64,000 bases of DNA from Muriicola sp041358175. Its GTDB lineage: Bacteria > Bacteroidota > Bacteroidia > Flavobacteriales > Flavobacteriaceae. Positions 24,373 through 33,660 of this stretch are shown one piece after another. The notes beneath the pieces are model-generated. The model was not told the DNA's origin. It saw only the letters and a program-made list of their open reading frames with translations, and did not search any database. The position numbers and the translations under genes were made by a program. How positions within the stretch are numbered: position 1 is the stretch's first letter; each line of letters starts with the position of its first letter. The stretch lies in contig NZ_JBGKBE010000003.1 in NCBI RefSeq assembly GCF_041358175.1, positions 62,001-126,000 of the forward strand, read 5' to 3'.

Positions 24373-25911
24373 ATGGTGAAAAGCAAGTCTGGTATAAACG
24401 ATTTAGTAGTATTTCAAAAATTGCTGGTTCATGAAGTGACAGTTGAGCCTAAAAGGGTAAAGGCGACCTATACGGTGATTCACAAAGACGGGAGTAGTGT
24501 CAGTAATCAGTTGATTTACACCTATAATTCAATATATTTTGACAAAACCAGGGCCAGAGATGTAAACATGGCTTCCATGATGCTGGCTCAGGTTGCGCTG
24601 AATTACGGTCTGTTTTGCCAGGAAATCGTGTTTGATGGCTTGTATGATGAGGTAGATCAAAGGTTTCTGAAGGAGATGATGGAAAATACGTCGAGAGAGA
24701 TCCTTGTATTGAAATTTTATAGTAAAAACGAATTCCTAAAACCGCCTTTCGATAATCTTGAACATGAAAAACGACCTGCTTATACTGCCGCAAAGCTAAC
24801 ATTCAGAAATACAGCCTACCCAGCTCTTGCAATAGAGAAAGCAAATCTCAGTCCATCCGAGAATGAATATGTCATTCTCAGTAGTGGTGGAAAAGACAGT
24901 CTGCTTACTTATGGCATTATAAAAGAGCTGGGAGTTGCTCATCCGGTCTTTATCAATGAAGCTGGCAGGCATTGGTTCACGGCGGTAAATGCCCACCAAT
25001 ACTATCAGGAAATTGAACCAAATACGGTTAAACCCTGGTGCAATAGCGACCGAATCTTTAACTGGATGGTAAAGCAGATGCCATTTATTAAGGAGAATTT
25101 CCAGCAGATCAGGGCCGATATATATCCCATCAGGCTATGGACCGTAGCGGTATTCCTGTTTGGAACACTTCCTGTTGCAATGAAACGGGAAGCCGGAAAT
25201 ATTCTTATTGGTAATGAATACGATACAACCGTAAAAGGCAACTATAAGGGAATTACCCATTATCACGGCCTCTATGATCAAAGTAAATATTTTGACAATG
25301 CCCTTACGCGATATTACCTCAAAAAAGGATGGAATTTTAAACAATACTCCATCCTGCGATCCCTCTCCGAACTGCTGATTTTAAAAGTACTGGTAAAACG
25401 ATACCCCAAATTACAACAACAGCAGGTGTCTTGCCATGCAGCGCATGAAGACAATGGCCGAATGTTACCTTGCGGGGCATGCGAGAAATGCCGTAGGATC
25501 ATCGGCATGCTGATGGCCCTGGACGAGGATCCGAAAAGATGTGGCTATACTGAGCATCAGATCAAAATGGGATTAGATGCCCTTGAGAAAAAAGGGGTTA
25601 AGCAACTGGGAAGCGATGCGGCGCATTTGTACTATCTGCTGCTTTCTAAAGGTCATTTAAAAGCGACCGAACACAGTAAAAAGCTGGCCAGGGAGTATCC
25701 TGAAATCGTTTCCCTGAGGTTCGATCTTGAACGGAGCAATAGTGAAGATCTTCCGCTTTATATCAGGGAACCCCTGTATAAAATTTTGGCAAAATATTCA
25801 GAAGGCAGCGTTGTACAACGCAAGGGCAAATGGTATACATTTACACCCGATAAGGACTACCTTAAACAGCCTTATTTTTTAAGAAAAAAAGATGAGTACA
25901 AAACAACATAA
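24373..25911 (+). CDS. PP-loop ATPase with CxxC zinc motif (QueC-like) of unknown substrate
   Basis: The 512-residue protein has a central PP-loop SGGKDS (171-176) that forms adenylated intermediates, as in QueC, TtcA or asparagine synthetase. A later cysteine cluster, LPCGACEKCRR with an upstream Cys-His, resembles the QueC zinc site. N- and C-terminal regions of about 160 and 120 residues are not recognised, so the protein is far longer than QueC (about 230). QueD, QueE or QueF genes are not adjacent, which argues against preQ0 synthesis. It overlaps the creatininase-family start by 20 bp. It probably activates a carboxylate for amide formation in the operon's pathway, an inference from fold. 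Confidence 0.7.
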   Translation: MVKSKSGINDLVVFQKLLVHEVTVEPKRVKATYTVIHKDGSSVSNQLIYTYNSIYFDKTRARDVNMASMMLAQVALNYGLFCQEIVFDGLYDEVDQRFLKEMMENTSREILVLKFYSKNEFLKPPFDNLEHEKRPAYTAAKLTFRNTAYPALAIEKANLSPSENEYVILSSGGKDSLLTYGIIKELGVAHPVFINEAGRHWFTAVNAHQYYQEIEPNTVKPWCNSDRIFNWMVKQMPFIKENFQQIRADIYPIRLWTVAVFLFGTLPVAMKREAGNILIGNEYDTTVKGNYKGITHYHGLYDQSKYFDNALTRYYLKKGWNFKQYSILRSLSELLILKVLVKRYPKLQQQQVSCHAAHEDNGRMLPCGACEKCRRIIGMLMALDEDPKRCGYTEHQIKMGLDALEKKGVKQLGSDAAHLYYLLLSKGHLKATEHSKKLAREYPEIVSLRFDLERSNSEDLPLYIREPLYKILAKYSEGSVVQRKGKWYTFTPDKDYLKQPYFLRKKDEYKTT

Positions 25912-26692
25912 GTCCACTTTTATGTGGGAAGAAATGACCTGGCCGGAGATAGAAGAATATTTGAAAAAGGTCGATACTGCAATTTTACCCTGCGGGGCTA
26001 TAGAACAACACGGGCCTCATTTGCCCGTTGATATAGATTACTACGATGCTAAATATATGGCGTACAAGGTTGCAGAAGCCTGTAGTGATCCAAAGCCTTT
26101 TGTGTTACCCCCTATTCCATACGGTGTGTCTTACCACCACGAGGATTTTAAGGGCACCTTAAGTGTAACCAATGATGCCTTGTCTCGATTTGTATACGAC
26201 ATAGGGATGAACCTTGCGCGGAATGGGATTAAAAAGATTATTATCCTAAACGGACACGGAGATAATGCTCCTACGCTTCATTATGCGGCCCAGATGATTA
26301 ACAGAGACGCCAAGATATTTGTTTGCGTAGATACAGGTGAAACCAGTGATGTAGCCTTATACAAACTCATAGATACCCCAAACGATATTCATGCCGGGGA
26401 AATAGAAACCAGTACCACCCTTGCAATCAGGCCTGAAATGGTGCAAATGGACAAAGCCATAAACCAAACCCTGGAATTTGGCAGTAAGTTTCTCGATTTT
26501 GACAATGATCAGGGGGTAAACTGGTACGTTCGTACCAACAAGATCTCCGAGAGCGGGGTGATGGGAGACGCAACAAAAGCATCGGCTGAAAAAGGGAAAA
26601 AAATGTGGGAACTCATGATACACCATATGGTGAACTTTGTAGAATCCATAAAAGATTCCACCCTGGATGATCTTTACCAAAAACGCTATTGA
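25892..26692 (+). CDS. creatininase family amidohydrolase
   Basis: The 266-residue metalloenzyme has the family motifs AILPCGAIEQHGPHLPVDID (metal ligands Glu-Gln-His and Asp), IILNGHGDNAPTLHYAA and IHAGEIETSTTLAI (Glu ligand). Members include creatinine amidohydrolase, the archaeal FAPy deformylase ArfB and the mycofactocin peptidase MftE, so the fold signals hydrolysis of an amide bond. Its start overlaps the PP-loop gene by 20 bp, and the epimerase begins at its stop codon (TGATG), implying translational coupling. The substrate is unknown. Confidence 0.85.
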   Translation: MSTKQHKSTFMWEEMTWPEIEEYLKKVDTAILPCGAIEQHGPHLPVDIDYYDAKYMAYKVAEACSDPKPFVLPPIPYGVSYHHEDFKGTLSVTNDALSRFVYDIGMNLARNGIKKIIILNGHGDNAPTLHYAAQMINRDAKIFVCVDTGETSDVALYKLIDTPNDIHAGEIETSTTLAIRPEMVQMDKAINQTLEFGSKFLDFDNDQGVNWYVRTNKISESGVMGDATKASAEKGKKMWELMIHHMVNFVESIKDSTLDDLYQKRY

Positions 26693-27750
26693 TGAAAATT
26701 ACCCGGGTCTCTTACGAAAGGTTAGACCTTTCTTTATCAGTTCCGTATACCATTGCGTACGAAACGGTTACTCATGCCAGCAATTTTATCCTGAAACTGG
26801 AGACTGATACTTCCCTTGTAGGTTACGGCTGTGCAGCACCCGATCTTGAGGTAACCGGGGAATCGGCTGAAATGGTTGAGAAGTCGATTCAAAAACATGT
26901 TTTACCCCTGTTGAAGGGCCATAGGCCTTATATGTATCCTAAGATACTGGAAGAGCTACTACTTCTGTGTCCTGAACAATCCTCTTTAATGGCTATGGTG
27001 GATATGGCACTGCTTGATCTAATGGCCAAGAAGACTGACCTGCCGCTCTATCAATTTCTTGGGGGCTACAGATATTCCATCCCTACCAGTATTACCATCG
27101 GGATTATGGATCTTGAAAAGACCCTGGCCATGGCAAAAGAGTATGTTGACAGGGACTTTGGGATCCTCAAAATAAAAGGGGGCCTCATTTTGGAGGAGGA
27201 CATCGCAAAAATGATAAACTTGAGGGAAAAATATCCCGGGATTGGTTTGAGGTTCGATGGAAATCAGGGGTACAGTGTTGAAGAATCAATTGCTTTTGTC
27301 AAAGCTACGGAACATATTGGCATTCAGATCTTTGAACAACCAACCAAAACCAAGGGCGATCAGCAATTGGGAGCGGTTACCCATGCTGTAGGAATACCTG
27401 TTATGGCCGATGAAAGCCTGAAAACCCTCGACGATGCTTTCAGGTTGGCACAGAAAGAACAGATCGATATGATCAATATCAAACTGATGAAAGTTGGTGG
27501 CATACTGGAAGGTATGCATATCAACTCTGTGGCTAAATCAGCCGGACTAGAAGCCATGGTAGGATGCCTGGATGAATGCGCTTTGGGGATCTCGGCCGGA
27601 CTCCATTTTGCCCTCTCCAGACCCAATATTCATTTTGCTGATCTCGATGGTCATCTCGACCTCCAAAACGATCCCTTTCAGGGACTTTTTGAACTTAAAA
27701 AAGGAATTTTATACCCTTCAGAGGCTCCCGGACTTGGATATATCGGATAG
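26692..27750 (+). CDS. dipeptide epimerase (enolase superfamily, Ala-Glu epimerase/DgcA-like)
   Basis: The 352-residue protein is a muconate-lactonising-enzyme subgroup member. The catalytic Lys pair is in FGILKIKGG, the metal ligands are in RFDGNQGYS, IFEQPT and MADESL, and the second catalytic Lys is in MINIKLMKVGG. Such enzymes epimerise the alpha carbon of L-Ala-D/L-Glu, other dipeptides or N-acyl amino acids. The ATG at 26692 overlaps the preceding stop by one base; an in-frame TTG at 26689 adds only one residue. With a DUF1611 protein in the same operon it recalls the DgcN-DgcA pair of D-glutamate use. Confidence 0.85.
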   Translation: MKITRVSYERLDLSLSVPYTIAYETVTHASNFILKLETDTSLVGYGCAAPDLEVTGESAEMVEKSIQKHVLPLLKGHRPYMYPKILEELLLLCPEQSSLMAMVDMALLDLMAKKTDLPLYQFLGGYRYSIPTSITIGIMDLEKTLAMAKEYVDRDFGILKIKGGLILEEDIAKMINLREKYPGIGLRFDGNQGYSVEESIAFVKATEHIGIQIFEQPTKTKGDQQLGAVTHAVGIPVMADESLKTLDDAFRLAQKEQIDMINIKLMKVGGILEGMHINSVAKSAGLEAMVGCLDECALGISAGLHFALSRPNIHFADLDGHLDLQNDPFQGLFELKKGILYPSEAPGLGYIG

Positions 27751-27807
27751 TATCTTCATAATGGAGGGGAATTAGCATTATTTTTATACACCTAAAGAAA
27801 AAAAATT

Positions 27808-29337
27808 GTGATTGATATAGAGAATATCGAATTGGAATACCTGAGGATGGAAGACTATCAGAAGCTAAAAGACGCTATGATAGAAGCCTATTCATCAATG
27901 CCTGATGCCTACTGGAGGGAACACCACATTCAAAAGCTGATAGATATATTCCCCGAAGGACAGGTGGTCATTAAGATCAATGGGGAATTGGCAGGAACGG
28001 CCCTTTCCATTATCGTGGATTACAGTAATTTCGACGTGGATCACACCTATAAAGATATTACCGGGGATTATACTTTTAAAACTCATACCGCAGATGGAGA
28101 TATACTCTATGGCATTGATGTTTTTATCAAACCAGAATTCAGGGGCCTTCGCCTGGGGAGACGACTTTATGATTATCGAAAGGATTTGTGTGAGCGCCTG
28201 AACTTAAAAGGTGTGGCTTTTGGTGGTCGTATGCCAAATTATCATAAGTATTCTGATGAACTCTCGCCCAAGGAATATATCCAGAAAGTGCGGAGGAAGG
28301 AAATACAGGATCCCGTTCTGAATTTTCAGATCTCCAACGATTTTCATCCGGCAAGGATCATCAAAGGATACCTTGAAGGAGACGAAGCCTCCAATGAATT
28401 CGCTGTTCTGATGGAATGGGATAATATCTACTACGAGAAACCTAATAAAAAGGCGTCGAGCAAAAAGAAGACGATCAGACTAGGGCTGATTCAATGGCAG
28501 ATGAGACCGTATAAAGATCTGGACGAATTGCTGCAACAAGCTGAGTATTTTATTGATGCTGTTGCCGGCTATCGTTCTGATTTTGCACTTTTTCCTGAGT
28601 TTTTCAATGCTCCTCTAATGGCTGAGAACAACCATATGCCAGAGTCCCAGGCCATCAGGGAACTCGCCAAACACACGGATGATATTGTAAAGAAATTTTC
28701 TGAATTTTCGATTTCCTATAATATCAACATCATTACAGGCAGCATGCCCGAGTTAAAAGATGGAAAACTGGTCAATGCGGGTTATCTATGCAGAAGAGAC
28801 GGGAGTACGGAAAGGTATGAAAAAATTCATGTCACTCCTGATGAGGCCAAGGTCTGGGGTATGCAGGGTGGAAATGATCTCAGGACCTTTGATACGGATT
28901 GTGGAAAAATAGGCGTACTGATCTGCTATGATTCTGAATTTCCCGAATTGAGCAGGTTACTGGCCGATGAGGGTATGGATATACTGTTTATTCCCTTTCT
29001 CACCGACACACAGAATGGTTTCTCAAGGGTTCGACATTGCGCCCAGGCACGGGCCATAGAAAATGAATGTTATGTGGCCATTGCAGGAAGTGTTGGAAAC
29101 CTGCCGAATGTTCACAACATGGATATTCAATTTGCCCAATCCATGGTATTTACTCCCTGTGATTTTTCCTTTCCTACCAATGGGATCAAGGCAGAGGCAA
29201 CGCCGAATACTGAAATGATCCTCATTGCGGACGTAGACATCGACCTGTTGAGGGAGCTCAACCAGTTCGGGGCCGTAAGAAATCTCAGAGACAGAAGGAA
29301 GGATGTCTTTGAATTGAAACGCAGGAGCAAGGACTAA
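27808..29337 (+). CDS. GNAT acetyltransferase-nitrilase superfamily fusion
   Basis: The 509-residue protein fuses an N-terminal GNAT domain (about 1-205; acetyl-CoA loop in FRGLRLGRRLYDYRKDLC) to a carbon-nitrogen hydrolase (about 220-505). The hydrolase triad is Glu in LFPEFFNAPL, Lys in YEKIHVTPDE and Cys in LICYDSEFPELSR. The same fusion occurs widely in bacteria without an assigned substrate. It probably acylates an amine and/or hydrolyses an amide. The start is GTG at 27808, 57 bp after the epimerase. It is the last gene of the operon and is convergent with pntB (10 bp gap). Confidence 0.85.
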   Translation: MIDIENIELEYLRMEDYQKLKDAMIEAYSSMPDAYWREHHIQKLIDIFPEGQVVIKINGELAGTALSIIVDYSNFDVDHTYKDITGDYTFKTHTADGDILYGIDVFIKPEFRGLRLGRRLYDYRKDLCERLNLKGVAFGGRMPNYHKYSDELSPKEYIQKVRRKEIQDPVLNFQISNDFHPARIIKGYLEGDEASNEFAVLMEWDNIYYEKPNKKASSKKKTIRLGLIQWQMRPYKDLDELLQQAEYFIDAVAGYRSDFALFPEFFNAPLMAENNHMPESQAIRELAKHTDDIVKKFSEFSISYNINIITGSMPELKDGKLVNAGYLCRRDGSTERYEKIHVTPDEAKVWGMQGGNDLRTFDTDCGKIGVLICYDSEFPELSRLLADEGMDILFIPFLTDTQNGFSRVRHCAQARAIENECYVAIAGSVGNLPNVHNMDIQFAQSMVFTPCDFSFPTNGIKAEATPNTEMILIADVDIDLLRELNQFGAVRNLRDRRKDVFELKRRSKD

Positions 29338-29347
29338 ACTATCTGTA

Positions 29348-30754
29348 TTAGCTCTCCAGGGTTTTTAATTCATCATTAAGCTGCTCAAGGGTGTTCTTAG
29401 CATCTCCAAAGAGCATTTTAGTCTTGTGGTGGAAGAATAGTTGATTCTGGATTCCGGCATATCCCGGACTCATACTACGTTTCATCACCACAACATTTTT
29501 TGCTTCCCATACGTCGATCACAGGCATGCCGTATACCGGACTCGCAGGATCATCGTAAGCGGCAGGGTTGACTACGTCGTTGGCCCCGATAACAATGACC
29601 ATATCGGTATTTGCCATTGCCTCATTTGCGTCCTCCATGTCGAGTAGTTTTGGGTAAGGCACATCGGCTTCTGCGAGTAGTACGTTCATATGGCCCGGCA
29701 TCCGACCTGCAACAGGATGTATGGCGTATTTAACATCAACACCATTTGCAGACAACAAATTATCCATCCTCTTTACTACTTTCTGGGCCTGGGCTACCGC
29801 AAGGCCATATCCCGGTACCACCAGGACTGTATTGGAGTAAAACAATTGCACGGAGAGGTCTGAGCAAGTAATTTCTTTGGCCAGTTGCGCTTCACCTTCT
29901 TGTTTTTTGCTTTTGTGGTTATCTCCAAATCCGCCGATGAGGACATTGAAGAGAGATCGGTTCATCGCCTTGCACATAACTATAGTGAGGATGATCCCTG
30001 CCGACCCTACTAAAATCCCACCAACAAGCATAATGTTATTATCGTATATCAGCCCAGCGGCGGCGGCAGACAATCCCGTAAAGGCATTAAGCAGGGAAAT
30101 AACCACAGGCATATCTGCGCCCCCTATAGGAGCGACAAAAGAAAAACCGTATAAGAGGGCAATCACCAGGATAGATGAGATCCAGAATAAGCCGGGCCGG
30201 CTACCCATAGAAAGAACATAAACACAAAGGACTAATAGGATGGCCAGGATAGCTATGTTGAGTATATTGTGCTTTGGCAGGGTCACTTTACGGTCATCTA
30301 TAAGGCCCTGCAGTTTTCCATAAGCCAGCATACTCCCGGTAAAAGCAACAGCACCAATAAGCAGCGTAAGTAAAAGGATCAGAAGTTGGGCTAATGAGGC
30401 TTCTATCCTGCCGTCAGCAATCTGTACCAGTTCAGTAAAGGCAAGCACAACGGCACAAGCTCCCCCCAGACCATTAAAGACCGAAACCATTTGAGGCATA
30501 GCCGTCATTTCAATCCTGATCGCGCTGATATAGCCAATAACGCCCCCAATCGTCATAGCTCCGAATATCCAAATGTAGTTGTTGTCTGCACCAGTGATAG
30601 GCAGGAAGAGCGTTGCCAGAATGGCAATCGCCATACCGATTGTGGCCAGCAGATTTCCCTTCCTTGCAGTATCGGGGGTGCTCATTTGACGAAGGCCAAT
30701 TACAAAAGCAGTCGCTCCAAGCAGATATGACAGATTAACAGCGGTAATTAGCAT
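29348..30754 (-). CDS. pntB: NAD(P) transhydrogenase subunit beta
   Basis: The 468-residue protein has about nine membrane segments (1-260) and a C-terminal NADP(H)-binding domain III (about 285-468) with VVPGYGLAVAQAQ, HPVAGRMPGHMNVLLAEADV and the late KRSMSPGYAGIQNQLFFH. It completes the proton-translocating transhydrogenase that makes NADPH from NADH using the proton gradient. Its ATG directly abuts the stop of the small alpha-2 subunit gene. The operon is split into three proteins (alpha-1, alpha-2, beta), as in Rhodospirillum, rather than the two of E. coli. Confidence 0.95.
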   Translation of the reverse strand: MLITAVNLSYLLGATAFVIGLRQMSTPDTARKGNLLATIGMAIAILATLFLPITGADNNYIWIFGAMTIGGVIGYISAIRIEMTAMPQMVSVFNGLGGACAVVLAFTELVQIADGRIEASLAQLLILLLTLLIGAVAFTGSMLAYGKLQGLIDDRKVTLPKHNILNIAILAILLVLCVYVLSMGSRPGLFWISSILVIALLYGFSFVAPIGGADMPVVISLLNAFTGLSAAAAGLIYDNNIMLVGGILVGSAGIILTIVMCKAMNRSLFNVLIGGFGDNHKSKKQEGEAQLAKEITCSDLSVQLFYSNTVLVVPGYGLAVAQAQKVVKRMDNLLSANGVDVKYAIHPVAGRMPGHMNVLLAEADVPYPKLLDMEDANEAMANTDMVIVIGANDVVNPAAYDDPASPVYGMPVIDVWEAKNVVVMKRSMSPGYAGIQNQLFFHHKTKMLFGDAKNTLEQLNDELKTLES

Positions 30755-31066
30755 CTATTTTTTCTTTTTATTGAACATTTTGAGCATTCTGTTAGTCACA
30801 GCAAACCCACCAACGACATTGACGGTTCCAAGAATAACACCAAGGGCTCCCAGGCATAGGGTAAGATAATCTGATGGATCAGCATTGCGGATAAGCAGAA
30901 TGGCACCAATAATGACTACCCCGCTAATGGCATTAGCTCCGGACATGAGTGGTGTATGAAGAATTGAGGGAACGTTAGAGATCAGTTCAAACCCGAGGAT
31001 AATGGTAAAGATCAACAGGTAGATCAATAAGAGGTTATTATCTAAAAAGAGTAAAATATTTTCCAT
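30755..31066 (-). CDS. pntAB: NAD(P) transhydrogenase subunit alpha, transmembrane part
   Basis: The 103-residue protein carries about three membrane segments (LLLIYLLIFTIILGFELISN, ISGVVIIGAILLI, LGALGVILGTVNVVGGFAV). It matches the membrane-embedded part 2 of the alpha subunit, which contributes to the proton channel with PntB. It lies between pntAA (22 bp gap) and pntB (adjacent). Identification rests on topology and operon context as well as the VPSILHTPLMSGANAISG motif. Confidence 0.93.
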   Translation of the reverse strand: MENILLFLDNNLLLIYLLIFTIILGFELISNVPSILHTPLMSGANAISGVVIIGAILLIRNADPSDYLTLCLGALGVILGTVNVVGGFAVTNRMLKMFNKKKK

Positions 31067-31088
31067 AAGCAGAGAATTTGAATCTGTC

Positions 31089-32165
31089 TTAGCTTTTTGT
31101 CAATATGGTTTTTTCTATAATTTCATTATTGAAATCGAGATGTAGTTGCCCATCTTTTATGAGCAACTTCAGATAGCTAGCCACATTATTGCTGTAAAAA
31201 AAACTGGCGTCCCTGGGCATCTCTGATGCAAGATTTGAATTACCGATAATTTTCACACCCTTGTGGTTAACGGTTTTGCCAGGCTCACTAAGTTCACAAT
31301 TCCCTCCTGATGAGGCTGCCAGGTCAATTACGATAGTTCCCGGTTTCATCTTTTCTACGGTTTCCTTTGTAAGTAAGACCGGTGCTTTTTTGCCCAGGAT
31401 CTGAGCGGTGGTTATAACAACGTCAGATGAAGCAGCCCGTTTTTGCACTTCCTGCTGCTGTCTTTCTATAAACTCGGCAGTTTGCTCAACAGCATAACCA
31501 CCCGCATCCCGTTTGTCAATAGCTCCAGGTACTTCTACAAACTTGGCCCCCAGGCTTTCTACCTCCTCCTGAGCCGCCGCCCTCACGTCGAATGCTTCAA
31601 CGATGGCCCCAAGTCTACGCGCAGTGGCTATGGCCTGCAGACCGGCAACTCCCGCCCCCAAAACCAGTACTTTAGAGGGTTTAATACTCCCGGCTGCAGT
31701 GATCATCATGGGAAAGAATCCCGGTGATTCCATAGCAGCAAGTAAAACAGCCCTGTATCCCGCGATGGATGCCATGGAAGATAAAATATCCATCGTCTGG
31801 GCAATCGTAGTCCTTGGAATCATATCCAGACTAGATGCCTGCAGTCCTGCTTCTTTTATTTGTGCAATTAATTCGGAATTGTTGAAGGGAGAAAAAATGG
31901 CCACTAAAAGGGCTCCTTTTTTAATTAATTGTAGCTCTTTTTCCGATATTGGATTGATGGTTACTAAAATATCGGAGTGCTTCAGTACAGACTCCCGGTC
32001 TGAAACTGTTGCGTATTTTTCGTATTTCTCGTCAGGATAACTCGCCAGTAAACCGGCGCCTTTTTCGATCCGGAATTCGATATATTCTACGTTGAATTTC
32101 TTAAGCGTTTTTGGGACAAGAGCAACTCGGTTATCAGCTTGTTCCTTCAGAATTCCTATGATCAT
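31089..32165 (-). CDS. pntAA: NAD(P) transhydrogenase subunit alpha, NAD-binding part
   Basis: The 358-residue soluble subunit belongs to the AlaDH/PNT family. It has an N-terminal domain (IGILKEQADNRVALVPKTL) and an NAD-binding domain with KVLVLGAGVAGLQAIATARR (about 170-190), EAFDVRAAAQEEVESLGAKF and VIVDLAASSGGNCELS-like VIDLAASSGGNCELSEPGK. It delivers NADH to the proton-pumping transhydrogenase. It is the first gene of the pnt operon. The promoter region is shared divergently with the NDH-2 gene, so NADH-consuming routes may be coordinately controlled. Confidence 0.94.
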   Translation of the reverse strand: MIIGILKEQADNRVALVPKTLKKFNVEYIEFRIEKGAGLLASYPDEKYEKYATVSDRESVLKHSDILVTINPISEKELQLIKKGALLVAIFSPFNNSELIAQIKEAGLQASSLDMIPRTTIAQTMDILSSMASIAGYRAVLLAAMESPGFFPMMITAAGSIKPSKVLVLGAGVAGLQAIATARRLGAIVEAFDVRAAAQEEVESLGAKFVEVPGAIDKRDAGGYAVEQTAEFIERQQQEVQKRAASSDVVITTAQILGKKAPVLLTKETVEKMKPGTIVIDLAASSGGNCELSEPGKTVNHKGVKIIGNSNLASEMPRDASFFYSNNVASYLKLLIKDGQLHLDFNNEIIEKTILTKS

Positions 32166-32339
32166 TAGATGTAAAACTTGTAAGCTTCCTCAATGTAATT
32201 ATAATATCGGAAACAGAAAAATGGAAATCGGACTTCGATCAATCGAAATTAAATGAGAATAAGTAAATCGTTTTGTTTTCTTTTCGATCATATGGAAATA
32301 ATAATACCTTTAAAAGACTGGGATATATTCAGGTAAAGT

Positions 32340-33605
32340 ATGGAAAAAAGACCCAAAGTAGTGATTATAGGTGCCGGATTTGGCGGTATTGAGTTTGCTA
32401 AAGTGCTGAGAAACAAAAAGATCGACGTACTCCTTATAGATAAACACAATTACCACAATTTTCAGCCCCTGATGTATCAGGTGGCCACCGGGGGCTTAGA
32501 GCCTGGTAGTATTGCATACCCGGTGAGAAGAATATTCAGGAATAACAATAATATCACCTTCAGGATGGCCGAAGTACAGGAGGTTTTAGCTGAGGAAATG
32601 CGGTTGAGGACAAGTATAGGCGACATTAGGTATGACTATCTGGTCATCGCTACAGGGAGTCAGAATAACTACTTTAACTTCGAAGCTAAAAAAGACCAGT
32701 TACTTACCCTGAAGTCGATCCCGGAAGCCCTTAACTTAAGGAGTTTTATTTTTCAAAATCTCGAGAAAGCCCTGGCGAATGTGAATAATGAACCCCTGGA
32801 CGAGATCATGAATATTGCCATTGTCGGAGGAGGACCGGCAGGAATTGAATTGGCAGGCGCCCTGGCTGAAATGAAACGCTATGTCTTACCTAAGGACTTT
32901 CCTGATCTCGATCTATCCAGAATGAGTATAAATTTATATGAAGCTTCACCCGCCTTATTATCGGCAATGTCTGAAGAAGCTTCCGAAAAAAGCCTTGAAT
33001 ACCTCCATCAGCTAGGCATCAAGGTATTTCTCAATGCCAGGGTACAGGATTACGATGGTTCGGAGATCACCCTGGCAGATAAGAGTACCTTCAGGACCGA
33101 TACGGTGATCTGGACTGCCGGCGTTAAAGGAGCGCCCATCGCCGGATTGCCGGATAAGGCGATTGTAAGCGGTAACCGGATTGCAGTTAATGAATTTAAT
33201 CTGGTTACAGGGACAAGAAATGTTTATGCAATAGGCGACGTAGCAGCCCATATCACAAGGGAAAACCCCAGCGGCTTGCCTATGTTAGCACCAGTTGCTC
33301 AGCAACAGGGTAAAGTCCTGGCAAAAAATATTCTGCGAAAAGAGGCCGGAAAGCCGATGAATGCTTTTATTTATAAAGATAAAGGAGTAATGGCCACCAT
33401 TGGACGGCGAAAGGCTGTGGTCGACTTAAAAATCTGGAAGTTTCAGGGAACCTTCGCCTGGCTGGTCTGGATGTTTGTACATATCATGTCGTTAGTAGGT
33501 TTCCGAAATAAGGCAGTGGCTTTTTTCGACTGGATGATCAATTACTTTACTTATGACAGGCCGCTGGGACTTATCATCAGGCCGTATAAAAGAAAAGAAA
33601 ACTAA
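32340..33605 (+). CDS. ndh: type II NADH:quinone oxidoreductase
   Basis: The 421-residue flavoprotein has an FAD motif VVIIGAGFGGIEFAKVL, the NDH-2 segment YHNFQPLMYQVATGGLEPGS and an NADH-binding motif IAIVGGGPAGIELAGALAE. The third FAD segment is NVYAIGDVAAH. A C-terminal hydrophobic region (FAWLVWMFVHIMSLVGF) anchors it to the membrane. It transfers electrons from NADH to menaquinone without pumping protons. It is divergent from pnt with a 174-bp gap and convergent with galK. No CRP/FNR-like palindrome was found in the shared gap. Confidence 0.92.
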   Translation: MEKRPKVVIIGAGFGGIEFAKVLRNKKIDVLLIDKHNYHNFQPLMYQVATGGLEPGSIAYPVRRIFRNNNNITFRMAEVQEVLAEEMRLRTSIGDIRYDYLVIATGSQNNYFNFEAKKDQLLTLKSIPEALNLRSFIFQNLEKALANVNNEPLDEIMNIAIVGGGPAGIELAGALAEMKRYVLPKDFPDLDLSRMSINLYEASPALLSAMSEEASEKSLEYLHQLGIKVFLNARVQDYDGSEITLADKSTFRTDTVIWTAGVKGAPIAGLPDKAIVSGNRIAVNEFNLVTGTRNVYAIGDVAAHITRENPSGLPMLAPVAQQQGKVLAKNILRKEAGKPMNAFIYKDKGVMATIGRRKAVVDLKIWKFQGTFAWLVWMFVHIMSLVGFRNKAVAFFDWMINYFTYDRPLGLIIRPYKRKEN

Positions 33606-33660
33606 TTTAGGTTGATTATAGTCGGAGAATATGTCCTGCAAGAATTGATCAGCATTGGTT

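Noticed and set aside
24373..25911. PP-loop gene as queC of queuosine synthesis
   Set aside because: It is more than twice the usual length and has no queD, queE or queF neighbour; the tgt gene is over 34 kb away.
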